Assembly (NCBI GenBank): GCA_963703085.1
Contig: OY969789.1
Span: 868,001 to 932,000 of the forward strand
Origin: DATAEG01 sp963703085
GTDB lineage: Bacteria; Actinomycetota; Actinomycetes; Mycobacteriales; Jatrophihabitantaceae
Direction of reading: 5' to 3'
Length of the DNA stretch: 64,000 nt
Shown one piece after another: positions 8,903-16,899 of the stretch; the stretch's first letter is position 1, and the number at the start of each line of letters is the position of its first letter. A model generated the notes under the pieces. The model did not search any database, was not told the DNA's origin, and worked only from the letters and a program-made list of their open reading frames with translations. A program made the position numbers and the translations under genes.

Positions 8903-9760
8903 TCATCCGGAGAATGTCAGCGCGGGCCTCCCCCGCACCCCCGGATCGACCGAGAACAGCGCTCCGGAAGCTCGGTGCGCGTCGAGGTCGGCGCCGATCT
9001 GCGACGTGGTGATGAACAGAGTGGCCAGGTCGTCGCCACCGAACGTGCACGCAGTGACCTGCCGGACGGGCAGCTCGATGACGGCGTCGAGACTGCCGTC
9101 CGCGGCGTAGCGCCGCACTGCGCCGCCGCCCATGAGCGCCAGCCAGACGCCGCCTTCGGCATCGACCACCAGCCCGTCCGGACCGCCGGCGTCCGCCGGG
9201 ACGTCAACCCACCTGCGCCGCCCGGTCAACCCGGTTTCCGCCGAGTAGTCGTACACGTCGATGCGGTGCTCGGGGGTGTCGACGTAGTACGCCCGGCTGC
9301 CGTCCGGGGAGAAGTCGAACCCATTGGAAATGCTCACACCTCGTTGCACAACGGTGACCTCACCGTCCGGGTCGAGCCGGTAGAACGATCCGGCATGCGG
9401 CGTTTCGGCGTAGGCCATGGAGCCGCAGTAGAACCGGCCGTCGGGATCGCAGCCGCCCTCGTTGAGTCGGATTCCGGTGTCGTGGACCACCCCGGCGACG
9501 CGGCGCAGCTCGGTGAGCGGCCCGTCGGTCACGACGAAGTCGTCCTTCAACGCCAGCACGGCACCCCCTGACGCGCGGGGGCGGATCACCGCGGCTACCT
9601 CGCCCACATGGGTACGGCTCACTGCCCCGGTGCTCGCGTCGAGCTGCAACACGTCGCCGGCAAGCATGTCGACGAACCGGAGCCCGCCCCAACCGGCTGA
9701 CCAACACGGCCCTTCCCCGTGGTAGATATCGGAATCGGTGAGCTGCTCGACTGTCGGCAC
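8903..9760 (-). CDS. SMP-30/gluconolactonase family lactonase (regucalcin-like)
   Basis: A 285-residue six-bladed beta-propeller of the SMP-30/regucalcin family, which hydrolyses sugar lactones to aldonic acids using a bound divalent metal. Metal-site motifs are visible in order: GEGPCW near residue 16, RLNEGGCDPDGRF near 100, NGFDFSPDG near 150 and the Asp of GGPDGLVVD near 200. The GTG start at 9760 has a GGGAGG site eight bases upstream. It lies between two importer and dehydrogenase clusters, so it probably hydrolyses the lactone produced by one of the local sugar dehydrogenases. It is divergent from the LLM oxidoreductase. Confidence 0.9.
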   Translation of the reverse strand: MPTVEQLTDSDIYHGEGPCWSAGWGGLRFVDMLAGDVLQLDASTGAVSRTHVGEVAAVIRPRASGGAVLALKDDFVVTDGPLTELRRVAGVVHDTGIRLNEGGCDPDGRFYCGSMAYAETPHAGSFYRLDPDGEVTVVQRGVSISNGFDFSPDGSRAYYVDTPEHRIDVYDYSAETGLTGRRRWVDVPADAGGPDGLVVDAEGGVWLALMGGGAVRRYAADGSLDAVIELPVRQVTACTFGGDDLATLFITTSQIGADLDAHRASGALFSVDPGVRGRPALTFSG

Positions 9761-9775
9761 CGGCTGTCCCTCCCG

Positions 9776-9802
9776 GGGAACGGACCGCTGTGATCCGTTC
9801 CC
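9776..9802. promoter_or_regulatory. 27-bp dyad between lactonase and LLM genes
   Basis: Perfect nine-base arms, GGGAACGGA and TCCGTTCCC, flank a nine-base loop in the 72-base divergent intergenic region, ending 30 bases before the LLM start. It could be an operator for the divergent pair or a hairpin in the lactonase leader. Which of these applies cannot be decided from the sequence. Confidence 0.45.
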
Positions 9803-9820
9803 AACCCTAGTTGTTTACAT

Positions 9821-9826
9821 TAGACT
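9821..9826 (+). promoter_or_regulatory. -10 element of a probable leaderless promoter
   Basis: TAGACT fits the actinobacterial TANNNT -10 and ends six bases before the ATG at 9833. There is no Shine-Dalgarno sequence in that gap, which suggests transcription starting at or next to the ATG. No clear -35 is visible. Confidence 0.4.
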
Positions 9827-9832
9827 GTTAGC

Positions 9833-10780
9833 ATGCCGCGATCAGTGTCCGGAACGGTGCATCCGTGGGTCGCTGAGGGCGCTACCCGCATCAGGTTCGC
9901 CACCTCCGCCGCGCCGTTGGGGACGTGGCCCGAGCTCATCGGGTTCGTGCAACGCGCCGAGAGCCTCGGCTTCGACGCATTCTGGGCCAATGACCATCCG
10001 CTACGGATCATGGACTGCTGGTCGCAACTGGCCGCCCTGGCGGTGCACACCGAGCGGATCAGGTTGTTCCCGCTGGTGAACTGCGTGCTGTATCGCTCCG
10101 CCGCGCAGACGGCGCGGCTGGCCGCAGATGTCGACCGGCTCAGCGACGGCCGGGTGATTCTGGGTGTCGGGATCGGCGACGACACCGACGAGTTCGAGGC
10201 ACTGGGCACACCCTTCCCGCCGGCGCGCGAGCGGCAGAGCCGGCTGGAGCAGGTCGTGAACGAGGTGCGGGGGTTCTGGGGCGATGGCGACCAGCCGCCG
10301 ACGATGTCTCCTCCGCCCCTGCAGCAGCCGCGCATCCCCATCCTCATCGCCGGCGGCGGGGAGCGCATCACTCTGCGCCAGGTGGCGCAGTACGCCGACA
10401 TGGCCAACTTCGGACCGCACGAATGGACCGGGGGCGCGTACGACGTGGAGGCTGTCGTTCGCAAGCTTGCCGTGCTGCGCCGGCACTGCGACGAGGTCGG
10501 CCGCCCCTACGAGGCGATCCTGCGCAGCTACTACGCGCCACTGGTTGTGCTTGCCGCGGATCGCGCCAGGCTGCAGGAGAAGGCGGCCACGGTCACCGCG
10601 AATCCGCGGGAGCACTTCCTCCCCCTGGTCGCCACCCCCGACGAAGCTGTCCGCCACTTCCAGGCACTGGCGGACGCCGGGATGCAGTACTTCCTCGCCA
10701 ACACGCGCGCGGCGGATATCGAAACGCTGGAGCTGCTCGCCGAACACGTGCTTCCGGCAGTCCACGTGGATACTGCCTAG
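9833..10780 (+). CDS. LLM class flavin/F420-dependent oxidoreductase
   Basis: A 315-residue bacterial luciferase-like TIM-barrel oxidoreductase. The family pattern is clear: early barrel strand IRFATSAAP, FDAFWANDHPL near residue 50, SDGRVILGVGIGDD near 105, and the strand PRIPILIAGGGE near 165 followed by MANFGP. In actinobacteria many such proteins use coenzyme F420 rather than FMN, but the cofactor is inferred. It is a single-gene unit with a probable leaderless promoter. Its stop codon overlaps that of the convergent SDR gene. Substrate is unknown. Confidence 0.85.
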   Translation: MPRSVSGTVHPWVAEGATRIRFATSAAPLGTWPELIGFVQRAESLGFDAFWANDHPLRIMDCWSQLAALAVHTERIRLFPLVNCVLYRSAAQTARLAADVDRLSDGRVILGVGIGDDTDEFEALGTPFPPARERQSRLEQVVNEVRGFWGDGDQPPTMSPPPLQQPRIPILIAGGGERITLRQVAQYADMANFGPHEWTGGAYDVEAVVRKLAVLRRHCDEVGRPYEAILRSYYAPLVVLAADRARLQEKAATVTANPREHFLPLVATPDEAVRHFQALADAGMQYFLANTRAADIETLELLAEHVLPAVHVDTA

Positions 10781-11589
10781 GACGCCACAGGTTGGCCGAC
10801 GGTGCCGGCGATGTTTGCGGTCAGGTTGCCGCCGTCGACGGGAACCACGACACCGGTCACCATGGCGGACGCGTCGGAAGCGAGGAACAGGGCGGGGCCG
10901 ACGATGTCCTCGGCGCGCACCAGCCGGCCGAGCGGCACTCCACCCAGGAATGTGTCACCCACCGATCTTCCGTCGGCACCCGTCTCGGCCATCCACTCCC
11001 GCATGCCGGGCGAGTCGACCTGGGACGGTGCGATGGCGTTGACCCGCACGCCGCTGGCACCCCACTCCAGGGCCAACTCGCGCGTCATGTGATTGACCCC
11101 TGCCTTCGCCACGCTGAACGCAAAGTTGCCGCGTCCCATGCCCGAACAGCCACACGTCGAGCTGATGTTGACGATGCTGCCGCGACCACGTGCGATCATC
11201 GGCCTGCCGACCCGTTGGCTCATCAGGAAGCAGCCGGTCAGATTCAGCTCCGTGACATCGTGCCAATCCGCCAGGGTCAGTTCGTGCGGCAGGCGGCGGC
11301 GGTTTCCGCCGGCGTTGTTGATGAGGGCGTCGATCTTGCCGAAGCTTCCGACCACCTCGCTGACCAGCTCGTCCACCGAAGCGGGATCGGTGATGTCACA
11401 CACGACCTGGTGGGTAGGCGTGTCGATCTCGTCCGCGACCGCCCGCAGCCCGACCGCATCGCGGTCCACCAAGACCACGGTGGCGCCGTTCGCGGCGAAC
11501 CCCGTACTCAGGGCCGAGCCGATCAGGCCGGCGGCGCCGCTGATGATGACGATTCGGCCGTCAAGACGCAGGGTGGTCTCGCTCGTCAT
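10777..11589 (-). CDS. SDR family oxidoreductase with Tyr-to-Phe at the catalytic position
   Basis: A 270-residue short-chain dehydrogenase fold. SGAAGLIG (about 17-24) replaces the usual glycine motif, NNAGG is at 91-95 and Ser143/Ser144 are in NISST. The YxxxK active-site motif reads FSVAK, with Phe158 and Lys162, so the catalytic tyrosine appears to be missing. The start at 11589 (MTSET) lies 22 bases after the 2-hydroxyacid dehydrogenase stop. It is the last gene of the aldolase operon. It may be a divergent enzyme or a non-catalytic paralogue. Its stop codon overlaps that of the LLM gene by four bases. Confidence 0.85.
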   Translation of the reverse strand: MTSETTLRLDGRIVIISGAAGLIGSALSTGFAANGATVVLVDRDAVGLRAVADEIDTPTHQVVCDITDPASVDELVSEVVGSFGKIDALINNAGGNRRRLPHELTLADWHDVTELNLTGCFLMSQRVGRPMIARGRGSIVNISSTCGCSGMGRGNFAFSVAKAGVNHMTRELALEWGASGVRVNAIAPSQVDSPGMREWMAETGADGRSVGDTFLGGVPLGRLVRAEDIVGPALFLASDASAMVTGVVVPVDGGNLTANIAGTVGQPVAS

Positions 11590-11611
11590 GATTCTCCCTG
11601 TCCGCTGTCGA

Positions 11612-12604
11612 TCACCGTGGCGCAACGGCCTCGGGCCGGTTCTGCGGCGCGATGACGACCGTGCCGTGCGACACGGACCCGGTGGTGAGGTACTCGATCG
11701 AGTCGCTGATCGTCCAGTGCGAGAGCCGATACGCGGCCCGAACCGAAGCAGCTGCGCAGTGCGGAGTGAGCAGCGTGTTCGGCGCCGACAACAACGGCGA
11801 GGTGGCGGGCAGCGGCTCCTCGGCGAACACATCCAGGCCGGCACCACCGATATGACCACTGTGCAACTGGTCGGCCAGGGCATCCTCGTCGATGATCCCA
11901 CCGCGTGACACGTTGATCACGATCGCTCCGGGAGCCAGCAAGCTCAGCTCGGGTGCGCCGATGAGGTTCTTGGTGTCATCGACCAACGGCAGATGCAGGC
12001 TCAGCGCATCACTTCCGGCGAGTGCGGACGCCAGATCCGGTGCCCGCCGTACTCCGTTCGACAACTCGATGGAGCCCGGGTCGTACACCACGACTTCGCC
12101 GACCAAGGGCTTCGCCCGATCGATGAACGCTCCACCGATACGGCCGCCCCCGACAACAGCGAGGCGAGTTTCGTCCAGCGGCTTGATTCCGGCCAAGTTC
12201 AACGGTCCCGACCAGTCTGCCCGGACAAATCGGTCAGCCGGCATCAGGCGGCGCTGCAGAGCCAGCAGCAAAGCCAGCGCGTGGGAGGCCACCTCCGGGG
12301 CGCCGTACGCGGGCTGGTTGATCACGGCAATGCCGCGAGCGGCCGCAGTGGCGAGGTCGATCGTGTCCAAACCGACGCCGGCCCGCCCGATCAGCCGCAC
12401 CGACGGTGCGAAGCATTCCAGGACGTCAGCGCTGAGCCGTTGCAGCGTGACCACCACAGCATCGACGCCTTCAGTCGCCGCTGTCGTCGCCGGACCGCCG
12501 GACAGATCCACCCAGCACACCTCGGCCCGATCGGCGAAGTCCGCAGCAATCTCCTCGCGATTGCCGAACGCCGTGTCGGCAACCCCTATCACCATCCGGC
12601 TCAT
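11612..12604 (-). CDS. D-isomer specific 2-hydroxyacid dehydrogenase
   Basis: A 330-residue NAD-dependent D-2-hydroxyacid dehydrogenase related to phosphoglycerate and glyoxylate reductases. The nucleotide-binding motif is VVGGGRIGG near residue 150. Catalytic residues are visible: Arg in NVSRGGIIDE, Glu in DVFAEEP and His in LTPHCA. The GRAGVGLDTID and PAYGAPEVASHA segments are also typical. The start overlaps the Ldh2 stop as ATGA. It probably interconverts a 2-keto acid and D-hydroxy acid within the sugar-acid pathway encoded by this operon. Confidence 0.9.
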   Translation of the reverse strand: MSRMVIGVADTAFGNREEIAADFADRAEVCWVDLSGGPATTAATEGVDAVVVTLQRLSADVLECFAPSVRLIGRAGVGLDTIDLATAAARGIAVINQPAYGAPEVASHALALLLALQRRLMPADRFVRADWSGPLNLAGIKPLDETRLAVVGGGRIGGAFIDRAKPLVGEVVVYDPGSIELSNGVRRAPDLASALAGSDALSLHLPLVDDTKNLIGAPELSLLAPGAIVINVSRGGIIDEDALADQLHSGHIGGAGLDVFAEEPLPATSPLLSAPNTLLTPHCAAASVRAAYRLSHWTISDSIEYLTTGSVSHGTVVIAPQNRPEAVAPR

Positions 12605-13644
12605 GAACGGCTCCTGTCACCGACGCGCAACGCTTCCAGTTCCGCCCAGAGTGGCGCGGCGACGGCTACCCGGCCGGCCGGCTGCCCGGCCGCGGTGCGC
12701 GCCTCGACGTCGCCGGGCAACAGCACCGGCGCAGCCGGATCAACCGGCCTACTGCGCAGGATGCGGTCGCGGTCTTCCTCGATGATCGACGCGAACTCGT
12801 CGAGGTCCTGCAGACGATCTACCGCCAGAGCCAAGAGCACCAGGCCGTTGGTCTCGCCGAAGCGCGGGTTGCTCGGCCGGCTGCCGGTCAAGGCGTCGCC
12901 GAGCAATTGGATGACGACGCTCAGCGCGTACCCCTTGTGCAGACCGAACGGCAGGATCGCGCCGCCGGCATAGAAGTCGTTGGGGTCGGTCGTCGGCCGG
13001 CCGTCTGCGGTCTGTACCCCGCCCGGCGGCACCTGCTTGCCGTTGCGGGCCGCCACGCGCACCTTGCCTTCGGCCACTGCCGCAGTTGCGAAGTCCAGCA
13101 CGACGGGCCGGTCTGCGGTCGGCACTGCAACTGCCAGCGGATTGGTGCCCAGGACTCGGTCCAGACCACCGAAGGCCGCTACTGCCGGACCACAACTGAG
13201 GAAGCCGAGCCCGACCATGCCCTCGGCGGCAATGCGCTCCACCCACTCGCCGAGCCGACCGGCGTGATTGCAGTTGCGGACCGACACCAGCCCGACGCCC
13301 GTCTCGGTCGCGATGTCGCTGGCAGTACGGGCCGCCAGTCTCGCCGAGAGATTGCCCCATCCCCAGTTGCCGTCGACCACCGCGGTTGAGCCGGAGCGCT
13401 CGACGACGACCGGCTCGGCGGCGGCCTGCACCTGGCCCTTTTCGGCCAGCTCGCGGTACTCGAGGACCCGGACCAGGCCGTGCGAGGCATGACCCATCTG
13501 CTCGGCAAGGACGAGCGACCGGGCGACGAGCAAAGCGTTGGCTTCCGACGTTCCGGTCAGCTGTAGCACTGCCGCCGCGGTGTGCACGGCCTCCTCGGCG
13601 CTGGGAAACACCACAGTGCCCTGGACTGCTGCGGCCGCGCTCAT
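12601..13644 (-). CDS. Ldh2 family malate/lactate/ureidoglycolate-type dehydrogenase
   Basis: A 347-residue NAD(P)-dependent oxidoreductase of the Ldh2/MDH2 family, unrelated to Rossmann-fold lactate dehydrogenases. Recognised segments are MGHASHGLVRV (substrate-binding His and Arg), NCNHAGRLGEWV, GTNPLAVAVP and PFGLHKGYALS. The ATG at 13644 overlaps the aldolase stop as ATGA; an in-frame extension into the aldolase gene is rejected. Family members reduce 2-keto acids such as diketogulonate or sulfolactate; the substrate here is not known. The neighbours suggest a sugar-acid intermediate. Confidence 0.88.
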   Translation of the reverse strand: MSAAAAVQGTVVFPSAEEAVHTAAAVLQLTGTSEANALLVARSLVLAEQMGHASHGLVRVLEYRELAEKGQVQAAAEPVVVERSGSTAVVDGNWGWGNLSARLAARTASDIATETGVGLVSVRNCNHAGRLGEWVERIAAEGMVGLGFLSCGPAVAAFGGLDRVLGTNPLAVAVPTADRPVVLDFATAAVAEGKVRVAARNGKQVPPGGVQTADGRPTTDPNDFYAGGAILPFGLHKGYALSVVIQLLGDALTGSRPSNPRFGETNGLVLLALAVDRLQDLDEFASIIEEDRDRILRSRPVDPAAPVLLPGDVEARTAAGQPAGRVAVAAPLWAELEALRVGDRSRS

Positions 13645-14411
13645 GCCGTCGCCCCAGCACGGACCGTCTCCAGGACGTCGGCTGCACCGACGCCGAGCAG
13701 CCGCGTATCGCTGGTTGTCGTCACCATGTCGAAGCCCAGTTGGCCCCAGTGCACCGCGTCGTGGGCATCGGCAGTGTGCGCGACAGAGATCTTGCCGGTC
13801 TGCCGGCAGGCCTCGAGGACTCGTTCGGTCATTTCGTGCAACAGGACATTGTCGGTTCGCCAGTTCAGCTCGCCGCCGTGCGAGAGAGACAGGTCCTGCG
13901 GACCGATGTAGGCACCGTCCACGCCTGGAACCTCCAGAATCGCGTGCAGGTTGTCCATGCCGGACTTGGTCTCGATCTGCGCCAGGCAGACCGCATGGCG
14001 GTCGCCCACGTCCGGCGTGTAGTTGTCGTGCTGCATGGCAACCCGCCACGGACCGAAGCTGCGGAAGCCGTTCGGCGGGTACCTGCAGGCGGCTGCCGCC
14101 TGCGCTGCTTCCTCCGCGGTGTCCAGCATCGGCACGATGATTCCCTGCGCGCCAGCGTCGAGAGCGGCCATCGCCGCGGCAAGGTCGGCCTTCCACGGGA
14201 TCCGCACGAGGGTGGGGACGTCGGCGAGCGAGGTAGCGGCGAGCATGCTGGCCAGCCGTTCCGTCCCGCTGCTCGGTGCATGCTGCAGGTCGATGACGAG
14301 CCAGTCGAAACCGGCTCGAGCCATGATCTCTGCAGCCAGCGGGCTGTTCGTGCTGACGAATGCCCCCCATAGGACTCCGCCACTGCCCACTTCGTCGCGA
14401 AGCACCTTCAC
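13641..14411 (-). CDS. HpcH/HpaI family class II aldolase
   Basis: A 256-residue metal-dependent aldolase cleaving 2-keto-3-deoxy sugar acids (or similar) to pyruvate or hydroxypyruvate and an aldehyde. Seen are DLQHAP with the catalytic His near residue 44, VRIPWK with the conserved Arg near 70, the metal Glu in QIETKSG and metal Asp in IGPQDLS. NGFRSFGP corresponds to the usual YPPRGxRG segment. It is the first gene of a four-gene operon. Its promoter at 14468-14498 overlaps a palindromic operator. Confidence 0.9.
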   Translation of the reverse strand: MKVLRDEVGSGGVLWGAFVSTNSPLAAEIMARAGFDWLVIDLQHAPSSGTERLASMLAATSLADVPTLVRIPWKADLAAAMAALDAGAQGIIVPMLDTAEEAAQAAAACRYPPNGFRSFGPWRVAMQHDNYTPDVGDRHAVCLAQIETKSGMDNLHAILEVPGVDGAYIGPQDLSLSHGGELNWRTDNVLLHEMTERVLEACRQTGKISVAHTADAHDAVHWGQLGFDMVTTTSDTRLLGVGAADVLETVRAGATA

Positions 14412-14467
14412 GCAGACCGGACCTCCCCTGAAGGCCGCAGCGCAGGAGAGGCAGCGAGCCTGCTGCG

Positions 14468-14498
14468 ATGCTAGATACGGCGACAGTGAACTGTCAAC
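14468..14498 (-). promoter_or_regulatory. promoter and overlapping operator of aldolase operon
   Basis: On the minus strand TTGACA (14497-14492) and TAGCAT (14473-14468) are separated by 18 bases. The perfect 14-base palindrome GACAGTGAACTGTC at 14482-14495 overlaps the -35, and the shared word ACTGTCAAC is at 14490-14498. A repressor bound here would block RNA polymerase. The adjacent GntR protein is the likely candidate. Confidence 0.6.
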
Positions 14499-14520
14499 AA
14501 TGCACGTCAGAGGCGGGACT

Positions 14521-15282
14521 TTACCTCGCCGAGCGGCTTCTCGACCTCGGCTTGCGCGGCTTGGCTTCCAGCAACGACGCGACGCCGGCCACCGCCAACA
14601 GCTCGTCGGGCGCTTCTCCCGGAGCGAAGCTCTCGAGGATCCGGCGGTAGGCGAACTGGATGTGCGTGCCGACCACTGCCACCAGCGCTTCCTCGTCGCG
14701 AGAGCGGAGCACGTCCAGGATCTCGGTGTGCCCGCGAGCCATATTCTCGCGCCAATCCGGATTGGCCAGATTTCTCGACAGCAGGAACCGGTACACCTGC
14801 AGCCTGATGTTCGACCAGCTCAGGTACAGCCGTTCGTGGTGAGCGGCGCGGTAGAACGCATCGTGGAACTGGACGTCCAGATCGGCCGCGTCCTGTTCGG
14901 TCGGCTTGTTGCCCAGCCCTTTGACGAAGGCGGCAAGCGCTTTCTCCAAACGGTCGAGGTCAGCGGCCTCGGCGCGGCGCACGGCGAACCGCGCGGCAAG
15001 GATCTCCAGCACAATGCGCAGGCTGTAGACCTCCTCGAGGTCCTCGCGGGACAGTTCGACGACGGTCGCCCCGTGATGAGGAGTGAGCGCGACCAGCCCG
15101 TCGCGCTCCAACGCACCGAAGGCATCGCGGATCGGACCACGGCTGACCTGGAGCATTTCGGCGAGGCTCTCCTCGCGCAGCCGCTGGCCGGGCGCGAACT
15201 CGCCTGTCAGGATCGCGTCACGAAGCCGGTCGGCGACCTCGTCGCCCAGCGTGTGGCGCTTCGCCGGAGCCAGGGATTTCAC
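14521..15282 (-). CDS. GntR family transcriptional regulator, FCD domain
   Basis: A FadR-subfamily regulator of about 253 residues. The N-terminal winged helix reads EVADRLRDAILTGEFAPGQRL, then SLAEMLQVSRGPIRDAFGAL. The C-terminal FCD domain has the metal-binding pattern: Asp in DLDVQFHDAFYRAAHHER and later His in ARGHTEIL and GTHIQFAYRRI. The frame is open to a TTG at 15324, but the GTG at 15282 after GGAGG is preferred because the upstream part holds an operator-like palindrome. FCD regulators typically sense sugar acids or short organic acids, matching the adjacent aldolase operon. Confidence 0.88.
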   Translation of the reverse strand: MKSLAPAKRHTLGDEVADRLRDAILTGEFAPGQRLREESLAEMLQVSRGPIRDAFGALERDGLVALTPHHGATVVELSREDLEEVYSLRIVLEILAARFAVRRAEAADLDRLEKALAAFVKGLGNKPTEQDAADLDVQFHDAFYRAAHHERLYLSWSNIRLQVYRFLLSRNLANPDWRENMARGHTEILDVLRSRDEEALVAVVGTHIQFAYRRILESFAPGEAPDELLAVAGVASLLEAKPRKPRSRSRSAR

Positions 15283-15304
15283 GACCGCTACACCGCCCCT
15301 CCGA

Positions 15305-15319
15305 TTGACTACTGTCAAC
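15305..15319. promoter_or_regulatory. operator upstream of GntR gene
   Basis: TTGAC and GTCAA half-sites are separated by four bases (15305-15318), and the shared nonamer ACTGTCAAC lies at 15311-15319. The site is 23 bases upstream of the preferred GntR start, as expected for autoregulation. This is inferred from its similarity to the sites at 8870 and 14490. Confidence 0.5.
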
Positions 15320-15399
15320 GACAAACGGTAGCAGCGCCGGTTTGACGAGGCATGCCTACACCGGCCGCTGTGCGATCGCAGCCGGGCATCACCGCTGAC

Positions 15400-16899
15400 T
15401 CAGCCGAGTACGTCGAACGGCAGACCGTTGGCGCCGTCACAAGTGATCGCGCACGCCTCGCGGTACAGGTCGGTCACCACGTCGGGACGCTCCCGCCAGA
15501 GGTTCGTCGTCTCGAACGGGTCCGCGTGCACGTCGTACAACTGCCCGGCTGGATGCTCGGCATCCCACGGGGGTGCGGTGTGCGCCTTACCGGTGCCGGT
15601 GGAGAACAGTGCGGAGATCGACGGTTCGGAGAAGCCGCCGCCGGAGCCCTCGGAGAACAGCGCCTTCCATCGACCCCGGCGGATCGCGAAGCGACCGGCC
15701 AGGCTGTGGTGCACGATCGCCCGCTCGTAGTCGGCAGTGCTCGCACCGGCCAGGACGCCGAGCATCGGCCGTCCGTCTTCGGCAGCGCCCGGTGGCAGAT
15801 CGATGCCGAGCGCATCCGCAATGCTGGGCAGGACATCGGTGAGACAGAACGGCGCATCATTCGTGCTGCCAGCGGCGAACCGGGCCGGCCACCGCGCGAT
15901 GAACGGCTCGCGGTGCCCGCCGTCCCACAGGTCCCCCTTCTGCCCGCGCCAGTCACCGTTCGGCTTGTGCCGGGTCGGATCGCCGTCGTCGGTGAAGTAG
16001 GTCACCGCTCCGTTGTCTGAGGTGACGATGAAGAGGGTGTCGTCGAGAACGCCGAGGTCGGCCAGGGTGCCGCGCAGCTGTCCCACCATCCAGTCGACGA
16101 GGCAGACGCCGTCAGCGCGATCACCCAGCCCGGACCGACCCCGGATGAATCCAGGAGGCACGTTCGGACGATGCGGTGCGGACGGAGCGAGATAACAGAA
16201 GAACGGCTGGGTGATGCTCCGATCGCTGAGCCAGCGGCACGCCTCGGTGACGAACCGGACGTCGGCCTCGTCCTCGCGCCAGTGCTCGACCTGCAGGCCG
16301 GGCCGCTGCTCGGTGAGGTAGACCTCCTTCTCCCGGTTCGGGATGCCCACGGTGCGGTCCTGCTCGAGGAAGCAGTACGGCGGCATGTCCAACGATCCGG
16401 CGATGCCGAAGAACCGGTCGAAACCGAGGTCGGTGGGACCGCCGGTGAACGGCGCGGTGTAGTCGATGTCGTTGCCGAAGTCGGTGTCGACGCTGTCGTG
16501 CAACTGCGCGCCGTCGGCGAACGCGTCGCGAACCGTGCCGTCGGTGTGCCGCCATCCGAGACCGAGGTGCCATTTGCCGAAGCCGCCGGTGGCATACCCG
16601 GCGTCGTGCAACGCCGACGCCAGCGTGGACCGGCTGGGCTCGACGATAGCCGGGCCGTGGCCCATCAGCACGAAGTTCTTCAACGGCCCGCGCCAGGCGT
16701 ACCGGCCGGTCATCAGGGCGTACCGGCTCGGCGTGCACACTGCCGATGCGGCGTGACAGTCGGTGGCCCGGACTCCCTCAGCCGCGAGGCGGTCGATGTT
16801 CGGCGTGGGGATCGCCGAGCCGTAGCAGCCGAGGTCGCCCCACCCCATGTCGTCGGCCAGCACCACCACGACGTTGGGCAGCCGGGACCGCTCAGCCAT
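15400..16899 (-). CDS. type I sulfatase, cytoplasmic (formylglycine-dependent)
   Basis: A 499-residue arylsulfatase-family enzyme hydrolysing sulfate esters. The metal-binding DD pair is in LADDMGWGD near residue 16. The maturation motif CTPSR (Cys55, Pro57, Arg59) is followed by ALMTGRY; Cys55 must be converted to formylglycine. KWHLG near 115 and TSDNGA near 290 are the other active-site blocks. There is no signal peptide, so it should act in the cytoplasm. The start overlaps the SGNH gene by 8 bases. It is the last gene of the LacI-headed operon; the cognate formylglycine-generating enzyme is at 32470-33477. Confidence 0.92.
   Translation of the reverse strand: MAERSRLPNVVVVLADDMGWGDLGCYGSAIPTPNIDRLAAEGVRATDCHAASAVCTPSRYALMTGRYAWRGPLKNFVLMGHGPAIVEPSRSTLASALHDAGYATGGFGKWHLGLGWRHTDGTVRDAFADGAQLHDSVDTDFGNDIDYTAPFTGGPTDLGFDRFFGIAGSLDMPPYCFLEQDRTVGIPNREKEVYLTEQRPGLQVEHWREDEADVRFVTEACRWLSDRSITQPFFCYLAPSAPHRPNVPPGFIRGRSGLGDRADGVCLVDWMVGQLRGTLADLGVLDDTLFIVTSDNGAVTYFTDDGDPTRHKPNGDWRGQKGDLWDGGHREPFIARWPARFAAGSTNDAPFCLTDVLPSIADALGIDLPPGAAEDGRPMLGVLAGASTADYERAIVHHSLAGRFAIRRGRWKALFSEGSGGGFSEPSISALFSTGTGKAHTAPPWDAEHPAGQLYDVHADPFETTNLWRERPDVVTDLYREACAITCDGANGLPFDVLG

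Noticed and set aside
12601..14370. A 589-codon frame suggesting an aldolase-dehydrogenase fusion
   Set aside because: The N-terminal part is a shadow of the aldolase gene; the Ldh2 protein starts at 13644 with an ATGA overlap.
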